64,000 nucleotides of DNA from Bubalus kerabau (GCF_029407905.1 NC_073627.1:161081697-161145696), one strand, 5' to 3'. Shown: positions 31,382 to 45,160, numbered from the stretch's first letter. Notes: a model not told the origin generated them from the letters alone. Translations and numbers: made by a program.

Positions 31382-33139
31382 TATCCAACAAGGACCAAGA
31401 TTAAAGCCACAATTATTCTGTTTCAGTTTGCTTTACTTTGGTTTGCATCAACACATAACATTTTGCATTGGCTCCTAAAGATATAACCATGTATATAACA
31501 TTTCAGAAACCACAGGGAGGGACTGGGCAAGCCCCTATCTAACTTCCAACAGTTGTCAAGACCACCTCCATCATTTACAGCCTCCTTGAACTTTATTCAT
31601 TGTCTGCGGTACCTCACTTACCAACCACATAAATATGTGTTACACAAAAGCCTGCACTTAATACCTTTGTTCCTATAGCCCAGGGTTCCAAAGTTGTCTT
31701 AATTACTGCTACAACCTCAGCTACTTCCAAGGAACCACCACTCTTGTTGAACATTCTGGCATTCTTAAAATGTTTTGTTAGCTAGCAAGGGCTTTTGACT
31801 AGAGAGCACTTTCATAAGCAATGTCTTATGGTATTGGTGCCTGTTCCTCAGGTGGTAGTTCTACAACTGTCTTGGCCATTTTTCTCTTAAAATAAATTCT
31901 AGGCAAGCTTTTCCAGAAATAAGACATTTCAAGCTGTTACATGTTTCATACAGGCGTTTCTTTAATGGAAACTCTCTAGAACTCACAGAATCAGATCCAA
32001 CCTATAACTCAAAAGTCTAATAGGTCATTTCCTCCTTACCAAGGTGCCTTTTAAGTGAATTATAGAACTTTTGGTATGAAGTAAATATTGAAAGTAAAAT
32101 ATTGGCTTAAAAATGAAAGGTAACATTTTATAAATTTTAGGTACCAGTTAAATTTGGCCCCCAAAGAAATATTGGCATGAACTCTCAGTATAATCTATTA
32201 AATCTAAAGTACCTGCTATTCAAAATCAGAAATAATCAGAGGTACTAAGAGATATACAGAGATCTCAGAGAGGAAATTTTGTTGAAAGAAAACAATAGAT
32301 CATAGGAATAATACCTCTTCAAGATGCAGATAAATGATCTAAGATACCTTAACCGGTTTCTTATCTGAGGCTCTGAGATCTCAGTTTTGAAAGATATTTT
32401 GTTGTGGATGATAAGAAGAAAACATTCCAGAAGCTTGAGTGAGTTAAAGGGGAAAAGCACTGACTGAGGCGATCAAGGTAAATGATGCATATATGATGCC
32501 CAGGGCAAGAATAGAGGGACCCAAGTTTTACCTAACAGATTAGCCAGTGAACTGGAAGGTTAGTTGAGGCATGTAGTGAGTCACACCCAATTAGTTCCCA
32601 ATTCATGACTATGACATGGAGGAAGAGAAAGATCTGCTCGCCAATGGCTTCACTGGAAGCAGTTCAAGCTGAAGTGCATCAGGGCATTCTCAGAGTCTCT
32701 CTCTAAACCTCTGTTACATTCTCACAGCAAAGCTGTGACTGGAATACTTACAGATACTTGGGGAGGGATGCTGTTTCATGGGCAAAGAGGAACTAGAGAG
32801 GTTCAAGCTTGATTCATAATTTGTATGAAAAAAAAGTGAAAAGATCAGATCATGCAATTCTGTAACTTCAGGATATCTTCACATAAATAGCTATCCTGCT
32901 TTGTGTAGTTAAGGTCATTGTAACCCAGAAAGCTTTATTCCATATCACAGGTTCACAGCTTGGACTGAAACCTGTCTTTTCATTCCTAAGGCTGTATTCT
33001 TTATCTCTACATGACCTTACCGGTCAAGAAAATGCCAGAAGAAATAGAAAAAAGACATTGTAAAGGAAAATGACAAACAGCTCACTGGACAAGCTGAAAA
33101 CAATATCCTTTGGTTAGTTACTATTTTTGCTAGCATATT
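31382..33139. other. Intergenic DNA, nothing assigned
   Basis: No SINE, LINE or exon recognised over 1.75 kb. Confidence 0.45.
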
Positions 33140-33235
33140 CTTATTTTAATAAATATTTACCGTGAGCCAGACCTTTCTTATTTAATCCTCACAATATACC
33201 TGAGAAGTAAGAATTATTCCATTTTGAATACACTG
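33140..33235 (+). repeat. MIR-like relic
   Basis: ATTTACCGTGAGCCAGACC, TTATTTAATCCTCACAATATACC and GAGAAGTAAGAATTATTCCATTTT follow the central MIR segment. Confidence 0.6.
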
Positions 33236-35114
33236 TAATGCACTTAATGTATTTAAAATGATGTAGTAATGACACTGTGGCCCCAAGAGGCCAAACAGCT
33301 TTGCTCAATAAGTTAAGGTAATTGCTAAGCCCCAATGTCTTTTGATAACAAGTCCAGTGTACTTGCCCTGAATATTCAAAACTTAGGTTTTGTGGGTAAG
33401 CTATGACCTGGCTCCATTATATTGTTACCCCAGGCAGTATTGTAGGGAACATCATTTGAAATATCAATTCAGAGATTTTATAAATTGAGGTAAGGATTTC
33501 AGACATTTGCACTCTGTCATCAACCAGTCACTGGGCAATAGTCAGCTATTTCCTTTGGCCAGGGAATATTCCCAGGAACATTAACACATGGAAACATTTC
33601 TGTTTTTGCACTCTTTTTGAGGGATTTTTGGTAATTCAAACTAAATCAGGGGGCTGATGATTTATAACTATACAATAGAGCACATATGGCTTACTAACCT
33701 GAGTGGCTAAAGAAGGATTTTAGCAGATAGTTCAAGTGGAAAGTGACTTTTTCAAAGATCTGCTTGTTACAGCAGTTTGGATTAATGGCCCTTCTTCTAC
33801 TTTAGAAGAATACTTCTTAAATAAATGTTGGCTTGACAACACCCTTCTTCTGATTCTGGAGGGAAAACTTTTACATAAAAAGTGAAGTTATTTGAATCAG
33901 TCACTCAGTCCTGTTGATTGCCTGTTGACAAGGCCTACCCTCAGGTTAGAAACTGGAATTCTTATGTCTGATTAGTTTTATTATAGAAACTTTCAAATAT
34001 ATCTTAAAAACCTATTAAGAAGAAAAAAGATGTAATATTATGTTGAAATAAAAACTGTTAATATTTTCTTCTAAAAACATCATAATTTTATATAAACATT
34101 TTAAAGAAAACTTTGTACATATCCATATCCACTATTATTTCCTTAAGATAAATAACCAGAAGTAAAATTTGGAGGACATAGTTTATGCAGAAGTTTAACA
34201 CTTCATATTTATCACAAAACTGCTCTCCAGAATGCTGTGCCAACCAAATATACTATCAGCTCTTTCCATCAATGTATTAATGATGTAGGCTTTTCCATTT
34301 CTTCTGGGATAAGCCTGGTAGCCCCTTTGTGGGAGAAGTGAATTGACTCTTAGGAGTAATGGAAACAAAAGGGCCTGAACTGGGGAGTATAAGGACTTTA
34401 TTTGGGATCAGTGACAATTATCTGTGATACTGTACTTCAGGAGAAACTGAGACTGGAGATTCGGGAGGACAAAATGAGGATCGTTTGGTGAGCCACTCAA
34501 CCTTACCTGGAGGATAGTGCGTGTGCATGTAGGCACGTAAATGTTGTCTACTCAAAACATGGAGGGTCTACTGACTTGAACAGAGATGCTCCTTTTCCTT
34601 TCCTAAGTTTAGAGCAAGAGATTATTGCAATATGTTATAATCTCCTGATAGATTGATTTTATAATTACTTATTGAACACCACGTGAAAAGATTGCTGTTC
34701 CAGATGTTAGATCCACCTATATGAAAAAGAAACTCATATTCTTCTCTCCACTTTGTTATTAAAGTGTTGTATGAGGAGCTGAATGCCATACATAGATGCC
34801 ATTGCTTTGAATAGGGTAAGAGGATTGGGTGTGAATTTCTGGAAATGAACAGTATAGCTTGAATAAAAAGGCATAGAAAGAGTTTGAATGATTTTGGCTT
34901 TGAGCCAAGAGACTACAGATTGTATTAGCTGGGCAGGGATGTTACATTACTCAGGACAAGAAATTCGGGCACATCAGCTGAAGCAGGAGTATCTAGAAGT
35001 AAAGTAGGAGTGGTCTTCTCTATGAACTTTGCCAGTGGGGATGCAGAGAGTTTTGTGTTATATAGTCCTATCCACCTTATTTATAAGAAGAGTTTCTGTC
35101 CTCAAAAAAGCTTT
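33236..35114. other. Intergenic DNA, nothing assigned
   Basis: No exon or recognisable young repeat. Parts near 34640-34960 look like an old interspersed repeat but I cannot name it. Confidence 0.4.
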
Positions 35115-35127
35115 GAAAGACAGAGGT

Positions 35128-35921
35128 ACAATAAATGCTGAAGAGGGTGTGGAGAAAAAGAAACCCTCTTACACTGTTGGTGGGAATGCAATCTAGTACA
35201 GCCACTATGGAGAACAGTGTGGAGATTCCTTAAAAAACTGGAAATAGAACTGCCATATGACACAGCAATCCCACTGCCGGGCATACACACCGAGGAAACC
35301 AGAATTGAAAGAGACATGTGTTCCCCAGTGTTCATTGCAGCACTGTTTATAATAGCCTAGACATGGAAGCAACCTAGATGTCCATCAGCAGACAAATGGA
35401 TAAGCAAGCTGTGGTACATATACACAATGGAGTATTACTCAGCTATTAAAAGGAATGCATTTGAATCAGTTCTAATGAGGTGGATGAAACTGGAGCCTAT
35501 TATACAGAGTGAAGTAAGTCAGAAAGAAAAACACCAATACAGTATATTAACACATATATATGAAATTTAGAAAGATGGTATCGATTACCCTGTATGCGAG
35601 ACAGCAAAAGAGACACAGATATAAAGAACAGACTTTTGGACTCTTTGGGAGAAGGCAAGGGTGGGATGATTTGTAAGAATAGCATTGGAATATGTATATT
35701 ACCATATGTGAAATAGATCACCAGTCCAAGTTCAATACATGAAACAGGGCACGCAAAGCTAGTGCACTGGGACAACCCTGAGAGAGGGGATGGGGAGGGA
35801 GGTGAGTTCAGGATGGGGACACATGTACACCCATGGCTGATTCATGTCAATGTATGGCAAAAATCACTACAATGTTGTAAAGTAATTAGCTTCCAATTAA
35901 AATAAATAAATTAAAAAAAAA
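35128..35921 (+). pseudogene. Ruminant L1, 5' truncated, with target duplication
   Basis: Starts in the ORF2 C-terminal cysteine region (GAGGGTGTGGAGAAAAAG), runs through the 3' UTR and ends in AATAAATAAATT plus poly(A). A 13-bp duplication GAAAGACAGAGGT flanks it (35115-35127, 35922-35934). Stops interrupt ORF2 (a TAG within the segment equivalent to IIARTWKQ). The near-identity to 63090-63850 suggests a fairly recent copy. Confidence 0.95.
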
Positions 35922-35934
35922 GAAAGACAGAGGT

Positions 35935-37330
35935 GGTAAAGGGCATAATAAGTGGTAAGTATGATACCATGTCTGTCTTTAAAGTTTATGACTGTAGATG
36001 AGGAGGAGAGGGTGGATAGATAGCACCAAGAACCAACTGAATCAAAAGGCTAAAATGTTTGAATTTTATGTATTTAAAAATATATTTCTCTGATTATAAA
36101 AATAATGTAGATAACTATTAATATTTTTAAAAAAGAAAAGTATAGAGGAGATAATAAAAATGACCCCTAATCTTACAAGCCTTTTGATTAAAATGTTTAT
36201 ATACACATATATTGTTAGTACATAACAATTATGCCTTTATATTCTAATTTGGAAATATGTAACTGGAGAGATAACAACTCAGCTAATTACTGTCTTGATT
36301 TCACCAGAAGTCTAGAGAATACAGTTATTAATATCTTATTGACAGTCTCTGTGTCCTGTGATTCTCACAGAATTATTGGAGGTGTTATTCTCATTCTGAA
36401 CTAAGAATTTTTTTAATGTAAAATTCTTTGTTGTGGATTTGTTAACATGCAGTTGGGCACTGTCTAAAAAGAAGGCTTTTAAAAGGAACTTATTAAAGAT
36501 GCATGCATAAAGTGAGTGGTTTACTGCAACATCTGCCTTCTTTTGTTTAGAATCATTTGCTAATTGGAAATGCAAGGTTAACACCTCTGGAGATAGGTAA
36601 TTGATCTCATGTTAGATTAGGCTTGGCACAGTTGAGAAGTTTCTCTGACCGACTCTCATAGAGACTCCTTTAATCATTCCAGAGCTAATGCTGCTATTCT
36701 CTATTTTCCTGATATATAGTACACACATAAATAATGATAGTAAGAAGTTGATCTATTCACTATATATCCAGAATTTACAGCCCTGTTAAAAGTTGGTCTT
36801 CATTTTTTTTTGGAGACTAAACTTTGCAAGAGATGGTGTTTTCCTTTTGGTGGGAACCCAAGGAAGTTCAAGTCAAGTGTTTATCGCACCAGCAGCCCAA
36901 GCTACAAAGTTTTACCATCTGTAGCTGCACCATCTATCTGGAACATGCAGTTTCCTTGGTCATTATAGCAAGAGACGAGCACCTGGAAAAATGCACGTGC
37001 TATTTTCACTGTTCCAGCCACCAAGGGACACACTTCTGTTCACCTCTTTGTTCCTTAATTGACCAGGCCTCACTGTAAGGTCCTCACCAGTAGCAAGGGA
37101 GTCAGGAAGTATAGAGCTTTGAATGCAATACCTGGTGAGCATACTGTCTCAGTGTATTTTCAACAGGATTTTGAGAGGTATTTTTAGAATGAGGTGGGGC
37201 AAAAATAATATAAGTAAATTGTCATTTTTTTAGGTCAAAAAATGGTTAAATATCAGCAGTTTTATATAGTTCAGTCTAAAAAATAAGTAAATGTGTAGAG
37301 CCATAAAAACTTTACTGAGTTAATACTGTC
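35935..37330. other. AT-rich intergenic DNA, nothing assigned
   Basis: No repeat or exon recognised. An 84-codon frame at 36824-37078 has no domain and no supporting signals. Confidence 0.45.
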
Positions 37331-37597
37331 CAAGAAGGCAATGGCACCCCACTCCAGTACTTTTGCCTGGAAAATCCAATGGACGGAGGAGCCTGGTAGG
37401 CTGCATGGGGTCGCTAGAGTCGGACACGACTGAGTGACTTGACTTTCACTTTTCACTTTCATGCATTGGAGAAGGAAATGGCAACCCACTCCAGTGTTCT
37501 TGCCTGGAGAATCCCAGGGATGGGGAAGCCTGGTGGGCTGCCATCTTTGGGGTCGCACAGAGTCGGACATGACTGAAGTGACTTAGCAGCAGCAGTA
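37331..37597 (+). mobile_element. Bov-A2 SINE dimer
   Basis: AGAAGGCAATGGCACCCCAC to GACTTAGCAGCAGCAG, with a 12-bp deletion in the first monomer (GGCTGCATGGGGTCGC). No target duplication that I can support. Confidence 0.92.
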
Positions 37598-39870
37598 TAC
37601 CCTCAAAATGAGTGTCTATTAGTAGGAGTGAGCCTGAAAATAACCACGATTCTATCAGAGAAAAGCTACAGTCGAGGTACATGCAAAGTGCAACAGCATT
37701 AGCAAAGGGTGACTAGTTATGTGACCACTTGTTAAGGGAGGTGTCAGCCGTTAATTGTTGATGGTCATCATGAGAAGCAGGTAATTTCTAAACAGAAGGA
37801 ATGACAAACAGAGAGACACAGAAATAGAGGGGGGAAAAGCCTTGTTCCGAAAAGTCCAGTAACATAGGAAAAGTAAAAGACAGGCCTGCTTGGAATAAAA
37901 TCATAAATGAAGATGGCATGAGGCTGAGAGTCTGACATTGTATGTCACACTAAGGAAATTTACTTTTTGCTGATGGCAATTGAAGCTACTGAAGGCCTGA
38001 TATGATAGAATCAGAACTGTCTTTAGGGGATAAGGAAGGAATTAGATTGTATGAAATACTGGATGTTTTATAGTGGAGACTTTTTAGTTACTTTTGTGTT
38101 CCTTATCAAGTGTACACATCCTTTAAACTTTATGCAATAAAATCTCCCAACCCTAAGGTAATCAATTATCATAAAAACTCGAGGCAAGTAAGGAGATTGA
38201 TGGGTACAGTGTAGACCAGGTGTCTGGCTAATATTGAAGAGGAAAATGGCTGGTGAAAATATTTCCCATGGTCCTAGATTATAACCTGAACCTGTTATAC
38301 TGGCATCTTCTAAGATTCTAGCTATATTAAAAAAGAAATGCTGTTTTGGAATATTAAGAGCTAGAAAGGACCTTAGAGGTTTCAGTCTAGATTTGTTTTC
38401 CATGTGAGAATTTTCTTTATATTTAACAAACTTGATCATGGCCATTGAGTCTTATGTTTGAACAGGGCCTTGAGAAACTAATTTATTCTCAAGACAGATC
38501 ATTTCATTAAATAAAAGGAAAAGAATTTTGCTATTGTTTGCCATTTCAAAGAGCAATGCTTGAAAAATGGGAAGAAAAAACAAAAAGAGAATCCGGCCAG
38601 CAATCCCAAATGGAACCTTTTCAATTTCTTAAAATATCTATAAGGATACATGACATACCATAATGGAAAAAAATGTTATTTAAAACTATAAAATAATAAT
38701 AACCACTCTGACCTTTTAATCTCTGTGTATTTAGGAGACAGTTTACATTAGCAAGAAAATAAATCTCCATATTCACTTCTTCTATGAAAAAGTTTAATAG
38801 GAAAAGTGAGAATGAAAGTGATATTTCAAAGTCTTCGCCAGCTCAGAGTAATGACACTACTGAACCTTTATGAGGGTGCTTGAGATGCAGAATCAGGAAG
38901 GGCCAACTGCCCCACATAATCAAGTGGGAAAGTCTTCATCCTTCACTAAAGTCTGCTATACCAAAAGCCAGTGTGATAGGTGATTTAGAGCCTTTCAGGA
39001 AAGTTCCTTCAACCTTGTAAAAATGTGGGAATCCTTCTCAGTATCTGCAGTAGTTTTGTTGTCATTTGTGATACGACTCACATGTCAACTAAGATAACCT
39101 AACACTTGAGACTGAAATTAAAATGTCTCAAAATTAAAACTGCCTGTCATAGGATCACTTGATTATTGTCCAATGTCTGGAGCTTCAAAGTGGTATAGGG
39201 GAGCTGGGTATCTGCCCTCCAGAAGAACCCCTCACATTATGGTCTGTAAAGATGTCTACTGTAATGGGAATGGATACAGTTTTCGCATCATGCATTCTCA
39301 TATCACTCCCAAGGAGGTGAAGATTTGTTCTTATTAATGAGGGGCGGATAAAGGGGAAGAACAAAAAATCTTACTCTTTTAATTATGAAACACAGATATA
39401 TGTACAATACATAAAAGACACACAGTATATCTGTGGTATTAAAATTTCATCAGAAAGCAATAAGGGGAAAAATATCTAAAATGACTTCTGAAGGCTCCTG
39501 ATGGTTTTTCATGTACATAGACTATGACATGTATGGTGTCTCTTGATGTGCAATATGGTGGCTCAGGGTGGGAAGGGAAGAGATCTATGACTACCTTGAG
39601 TCGTGTTAGTTTCTGAGCATCTGCTTCCTTGAATTGAATAACTTTATAAATCATCCTCTGTGGCATGCATTTTTGTCCCCGTTTCTTCCAGTGTCACTCT
39701 AAATTTGAATGACATTCCCTTTCTAATCCCTTTAAAAGAGGTAGGAAAAACCTTTATAATTCTTCTAGCTGCTCCTTGGTTCATAAACATAAAGTCTATG
39801 GCATTTTGAAAACTGGATAAAAATAAAAAGATGTTGTATTCTTCATGTAGCGCTTCCTATTCTCCTTTTT
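37598..39870. other. AT-rich intergenic DNA, nothing assigned
   Basis: No exon found. 37790-38050 vaguely resembles an old mammal-wide repeat but is not named. A 125-codon minus frame at 38068-38445 shows no domain. Confidence 0.4.
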
Positions 39871-40000
39871 AGAAGTGAGTTCTGCAGTATAGGGCAGGGA
39901 GCTCAGCTTGGTGTCCTGTGGTGACCTAGAGGGGTGAGACGGAAGAGAGTGGGAGGGAAATTTAAGAGGGAGGGGATATATGTATACATATAGCTGATTC

Positions 40001-40112
40001 CCTGGTAGCTTTGCTGGCTAAGAAACCGCCTGCAGTCCAGGAGACCCCAGTTCGATTCCTGGGTCAGGAAAATCTTCTGGAGAAGGGATAGGCTACCCGC
40101 TCCAGTATTTCT
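40001..40112 (+). mobile_element. Bov-tA SINE, first of a pair, truncated both ends
   Basis: CCTGGTAGCTTTGCTGGC to CCGCTCCAGTATTTCT: the first bases of the head and the whole 3' half are missing. The next SINE begins at once. Confidence 0.88.
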
Positions 40113-40289
40113 GGGCTTCCCTGGTGGCTCAGCTGGTAAAGAATCTACCTGCAATGTGGGAGACCTGGATTTGATTCCTGAGTTGGAAAGATCCCCTGGA
40201 GAAGGGAATGGCTACCCACTCCAGTATTCTGTCCTACAGTCCACAGGGTCCCAAAGAGTTGGACATGACTGAGCAACTTTCACTTTCAC
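40113..40289 (+). mobile_element. Bov-tA SINE, second of a pair
   Basis: Head GGGCTTCCCTGGTGGCTCAG to CAACTTTCACTTTC. A single AGCTGATTC duplication (39992-40000, 40290-40298) encloses both SINEs, so they probably inserted as one RNA. Confidence 0.92.
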
Positions 40290-40374
40290 AGCTGATTCAC
40301 TTTGTTGTATAGCAGAAACCAACACAAAATTGTAAAACATCTATACCCAAATAGAAATAAAAGAAGTGAGTTCT

Positions 40375-43300
40375 CTCATCGCTTTACACTCTAGAAATTA
40401 TTTTTGCACCTCAAAAATTATATTCTTTAGATAAATTACTGCATATATTTTCTTACTCTTCCTGCTATAGCCCAAACTTTCTAGTGTCAGAAACCACATT
40501 TTTTTCCATCATCATAGCCTCTTCCATGCCTTGTGTGATGTTTAACTAACACAACAATCAACTCCATATAAATCTGGGTGCAGGGAGGGTGGGTGGAATG
40601 GGGAGTAAAAGAAGCTTGTAATAATGGATTCTAAGACTAGTCAAAATTGAGATGAATAATAACTCATAAAAAGGCTATATTAAAATGAAGCCATTCTATT
40701 AGGGAAGGGATAGTGTATATTTGTGATCAAAATGATTCAGGTCAACTTTAGCTATCAACTATAAGAGAGAAGATAACATGTAAAATGAGAAAAGTGAACT
40801 ATCAATTTGGTCTACCTGTATAATACCTACCCCATTTCAGTCCTTTGTCTATGTTGCTTCCCCCAAAGTCTGCAAGCTTCAGAACTCAATTATCATTTCT
40901 CCTTAGTTTAATTAATTTAAGTACATTCACAGAGTGTCTTATACGTTTCAAGCTATTTGTAAGGCATGAAGAGTACACAGAAGTATAAGACACATCCCTA
41001 GCCTTCAGGAGGATCTTACACAGGAAATGGCTTTGAACATGGCTTTGAAAAACAGATTGGATAATTAGATCTGGAAAAGAAAGGGAAGAAAGGTATCTCA
41101 GACCCAGGCAACAGCACATGGAAGTGCTCAGAGTCAGGCATGAATCACGTGCTCAGACACTAGATTGACACTATTGGTCTGAATCACAACAGAGACATGA
41201 GTAGGAAAGATGTGCGGAACTAAGTGAGGACTTGGCTCTGTTGGCTTTCTAAGAACTTGCCTTTTGTGTTCATTTCTTGTGAATCTCTGCTTCCTCTGCC
41301 TTTCAACTCTAATCTGTATGTTCCTTCATTTGTTTCCTAATCCTAATTAAGTGGCATTTGGTATCTCAGGGGATAAAAGCCATCTCTTTTTTATGGACTG
41401 AAAATTACTATGATTAATTAGCTTATATTTATAAAGAAAATGCATGCCTAATTACATCAAATATAGATCCTATTTAATCAATTAATTATTGAAGCAAACA
41501 TTTTGGGGGGCATATACTTTGCATCTAGAATAGTTTAGTTGTTCAGCATGTAGACTCTAATGGAACAGTTTACCATCTCTAAATCTCACTTTTTAAAAAA
41601 CTTAGAATGAGAGTAACTGTATTTATCTCACAAGATAGTTTTTTAAATTAAGTAATTTATATCACTCATTTGTGTTCACTGCTTTTCATTTTCTCTCATC
41701 TTTCCTTGCTCTGATCAATTCATTCTCTGTCCTTCTCTACCCTCTTCTGTGCTCTAAGGCTGATCCCTACACACTGCACCACCCAGACTCTCTGACTGGC
41801 TTATTTCTGATTGCTTCTGGCACTGATAAGAGACAAGAAAAAAGGAGAAGTAGCTGGTTTTTCTTCAGTGCTTTCTCTCTGCTTAAATATCCTGGTTCTG
41901 ACACATTATGGCAGTAGATTTGACCCTTCGCCTTCTGTCCCACAGCCCCTTCTTCAGGGGCTGTGCTCCTACTGGGCCCTGGCAACACTATTTTTCCTCT
42001 GGTCCTTCAGGCTGAAGCATCATAATTAATGGCTTTTGCCCGTTTCTACTCCTGGATGTTTCAGCACCCATTGTTGGTTCTCTTAACTTTGTCTAGTCTT
42101 CTGTAAATAGTCCCTTCATTAGAGATCCTGGAGTTGAAATCCTCTGAGTGGAACTTTGTTTCTGGAAAGGACCCTGATTGATGAGGTATGTTACCAATTG
42201 TGTGTGCCTCTGGCACCTAGTTTGTGTTCACTAAATATTAGCTCTTTTTATCTTCATTTATCCATTAGCTTTGTTTGTGGCCTTTGCTTGCTGAATTCCA
42301 TAAAGGTTACTTAAATATATTGTTACCTCATTCTGTCTTAAGCATCCACATTACTTGGAACTTTGTGGATCAGAGACAGACATCCATCAATCTGAGACTT
42401 AAGCCATGAAGGCAATGAACATTTCCATGGAGACCTTTCTCCTTCATCTTTCTGAACATGTTGAGAAATATAATTTGAAAAGGGAAAAATATCAAAAAAT
42501 GTTTTGGTAATTAATAACTACCAGGCTTGCCACAGGGAGAAGCCAGGAGAGAGGAAAGGAATGAATATATGTAACCTGTAGGGCAAGTGGTTCCTTGCAG
42601 AAGCCAGTGACTCTGATGACCTTCTCCCATTCAGTTAAGTCCTTCCTTCTATGGGGTGCATGAGTGAGGGGTAGAGGACAGAATATTTTCTCCTAATGGT
42701 TTCAAGAGGATAATCATTTCTATTTCATAGTCAGATGCAGGGATCATGGAGTGAGGAAGAAGACTGGTCTTCCTATAATCAGGAATTGAAGGAAAATACT
42801 TTTAATATTAAATATTCAAAATGTCTCAATAAGAGAAAATGCCTTCTTGAAATCTATGTTCATGGAACTATACACCAGTGAGTTGTCACCCATCCAGACT
42901 GTGCTGGAAATTGCCTACTGCCACTGATGGAGGTTTTAAATTTTATACCCTAGTGTTATACCACAACCCTTCCTAGACACACAGGATGGGCTCCCCCACC
43001 ACTCCTGCTCGCCTGTGACTCTGAGGCATTGTTGCTCAGCTACTTCATGCCCAAGTACTTCATACATTCCTTTCAGAGTATCAAGGAAAGCAGATTCTTG
43101 GAGACTGTGTTCCACTCTGTGGCCAGGCTGGGAAAAGAAGCACAACTGTTGATGATCACAGTGTTAAAGTGTTGCAGGAAGAGACTCTTATCTCTGAGGC
43201 AAGGAAGATGAAGGCATAACTTGGAAAAAGAAGTGGCCTCAAGCTCAAAACTGCAAAGTCTACAAGGCCATCTGATTTTCCTCCTTGATAGCCTGAAGCT

Positions 43301-43600
43301 ATGTTATACTCATGCCTCCTCTAGGTGAGAAAGCACATATTTATTTCCAAATGCTAAAAGTGAGTTGGAATTCTTGAGGTTCCCTCTGACCTATGTTTTA
43401 TGGTAATTCTTTCCAGAATCAATCCATGAATCACATTTCTACATTTTTATTAAATATATTACTGCAAGAGTGTACATACTGTACCTGGTTTTTCATTTAA
43501 CAATATTACATAGGAATCTCTCATTCTTTTAAACAATAGAATGGCACTTTATAGAAAACCTACTCCTCTATTGATGGTACCTAGGTTGTATTTAATTTTT
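40375..43600. other. Intergenic DNA, nothing assigned
   Basis: Over 3 kb without a recognised SINE, LINE or exon. A short hairpin AGCCCC-TTCTTC-AGGGGCT lies at 41945-41965. 41560-41660 may be a MIR remnant. Confidence 0.45.
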
Positions 43601-44033
43601 GTTTTTATTCACTTAGTCAACAAATTTTTATTGATTTGCTATTAAGTGCCTAATGCCTGCTAGGTATTCTGGCTAATAACAAACAAAACAAATAAAAGTT
43701 CCAGCACTTCAAGAGCTGAGATTCAAGTCAGGGCAACAGAAAAATAAAGTGAATCAATAACTAATGACATAATTACAAATTGTGTTAAATGTCATAAAGT
43801 TAACAAAGAGGGAAAGAGATAGAGAATAATAGATGGACCCATGTTAAATAAGGTACTCACAAGAGACCTCTGTGAAGAAGTAATATTTGAGATCCAAAGG
43901 ACAAGGAAGAATCCATTTGAAAAGTAGAGGAAAGAGCCATTCAAGCAATGTGGTAGCATGTGCAAATGATCTGTGGCAGGAGTTTGACATGTTTAAAAAA
44001 AGAATATCAGTGGTCTAGGGGATGCTGAGAGAG
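43601..44033 (+). repeat. Ancient mammal-wide interspersed repeat, family uncertain
   Basis: Decayed pattern TTATTGATTTGCTATTAAGTGCC, CTAATGCCTGCTAGG, GAAGAAGTAATATTTGAG and GAAAGAGCCATTCAAGCAATG, continuing after the SINE to GGAAGCCTTTAGGAATTG near 44290. It resembles the long repeat beginning with an animal-wide TTTATTGAGCACC-type start, but I cannot fix the family. Confidence 0.45.
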
Positions 44034-44044
44034 GCAGAGTGCTA

Positions 44045-44184
44045 CTGCTGCTGCTGCTAAGTCACTTCAGCCGACTCTGTGCGACCCGAGATAGCAGCCC
44101 ACCAGGTTCCCCCGTCCCTGGGATTCTCCAGGCAAGAACACTGGAGTGGGTTGCCATTTCCTTCTCCAATGCATGAAACTGAAA
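44045..44184 (-). mobile_element. Bov-A SINE monomer with target duplication
   Basis: Antisense monomer with tail CTGCTGCTGCTGCTAAGTC at the left and head near CCTTCTCCAATGCATGAAA, between GCAGAGTGCTA at 44034-44044 and 44185-44195. Confidence 0.92.
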
Positions 44185-44329
44185 GCAGAGTGCTACAAGT
44201 AGCTCCACAAGGCCCAGATACTGAGGATCAGATGACACAGCACCTTATATGTCACCCTGAGATGTTTAGATATTACCCTACATGAAATAGGAAGCCTTTA
44301 GGAATTGACAACATGAAATGATGTGTTTT

Positions 44330-44760
44330 TTTCAGCTTTATTGAGATGTAACTTACATATAACATTGTGTAAGTTTAAGGTGTACAATATGATGATTTAA
44401 TATTCTTGTATATTATGAAGTGATTACCACAATAGGGTTAGTTAATTACCATACTGTGCATGTATGTGTGTGAGTGTTGAGAACATTTAAGATCTACTTT
44501 CTTAGCAATTTTCAAGTATATAAAATAGTATTGTTAACCACAGTCACTATTCTTTACATTAGATCCCCAGAACTTATTCATCTTATAATTTTTTTTTTCC
44601 TATTTGACAAATATCTCCCCATTTTGACCACCACCAGCCCCTGGCAATCACCATTCTATTCTCTACTTCTCTGTGTTCAACTATTTTAGAATCCACATAT
44701 GAGTGAGATCATCCAGTGTTTGTATTTCTCTGACTTATTTCACTTAGCATAATGCCATAA
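44330..44760 (-). mobile_element. Old L1 (L1M) 3' UTR
   Basis: Antisense: T-run, CAGCTTTATTGAGATGTAAC, GGTGTACAATATGATGATTTAAT, then GAATCCACATATGAGTGAGATC and TTATTTCACTTAGCATAATG. Confidence 0.85.
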
Positions 44761-45160
44761 TTATTTTAAAGTTCTTTGGCTACTATGTAGAGAATGAACT
44801 AGGAGCAATCAAGAGGGTGACTGCAGCTAAAAATTGTGGCAGAACTGACCAAGTACAGAAGTTGAATTTTCCCAGTTCTTTAAGGCTCCAAATCATGGGA
44901 CTTCCAGCCAGACTGCAGGCCTGAGGCAGAGAACATTTCATATGCTTTATTTCATTCCCTTTCTGTATAGGGATAGGCTCACTGTGGCCTGGCTTTGCTA
45001 GCAGGTTATAACATGTCTCAATGCATGTTGAGAACATCAACAAGTAAATAGTTGACACTTTGTTGTTGTTGCTGTCGTTTTTATAATAAGCCCACACAAG
45101 CTTCCTAGGTTTCCACCTTTCCAAAGAGTAACATAAAGAGTATATTAAAAACTTCATGTC
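44761..45160. other. Intergenic DNA, nothing assigned
   Basis: A 136-codon minus frame (44783-45193) crosses it but has no recognisable domain. Confidence 0.4.

Larger units (their letters stand above)
39884..40361 (+). mobile_element. Ruminant L1 3' UTR (older subfamily) with target duplication
   Basis: L1 end split by a SINE pair: GGGAGCTCAGCTTGGTGTCC and GGGAGGAAATTT-like G-rich sequence on the left, then TTTGTTGTATAGCAGAAACC and AATAGAAATAAA on the right. Flanked by AGAAGTGAGTTCT (39871-39883, 40362-40374). Confidence 0.9.

Noticed and set aside
33896..33925. CAGTCACTCAGTCCTG resembling a SINE end
   Set aside because: Only about 16 bp match and no flanking SINE sequence follows.
31382..43600. 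Search for host exons in the repeat-poor 12 kb
   Set aside because: No frame with a recognisable domain bounded by plausible splice sites was found; treated as intergenic or deep intronic.
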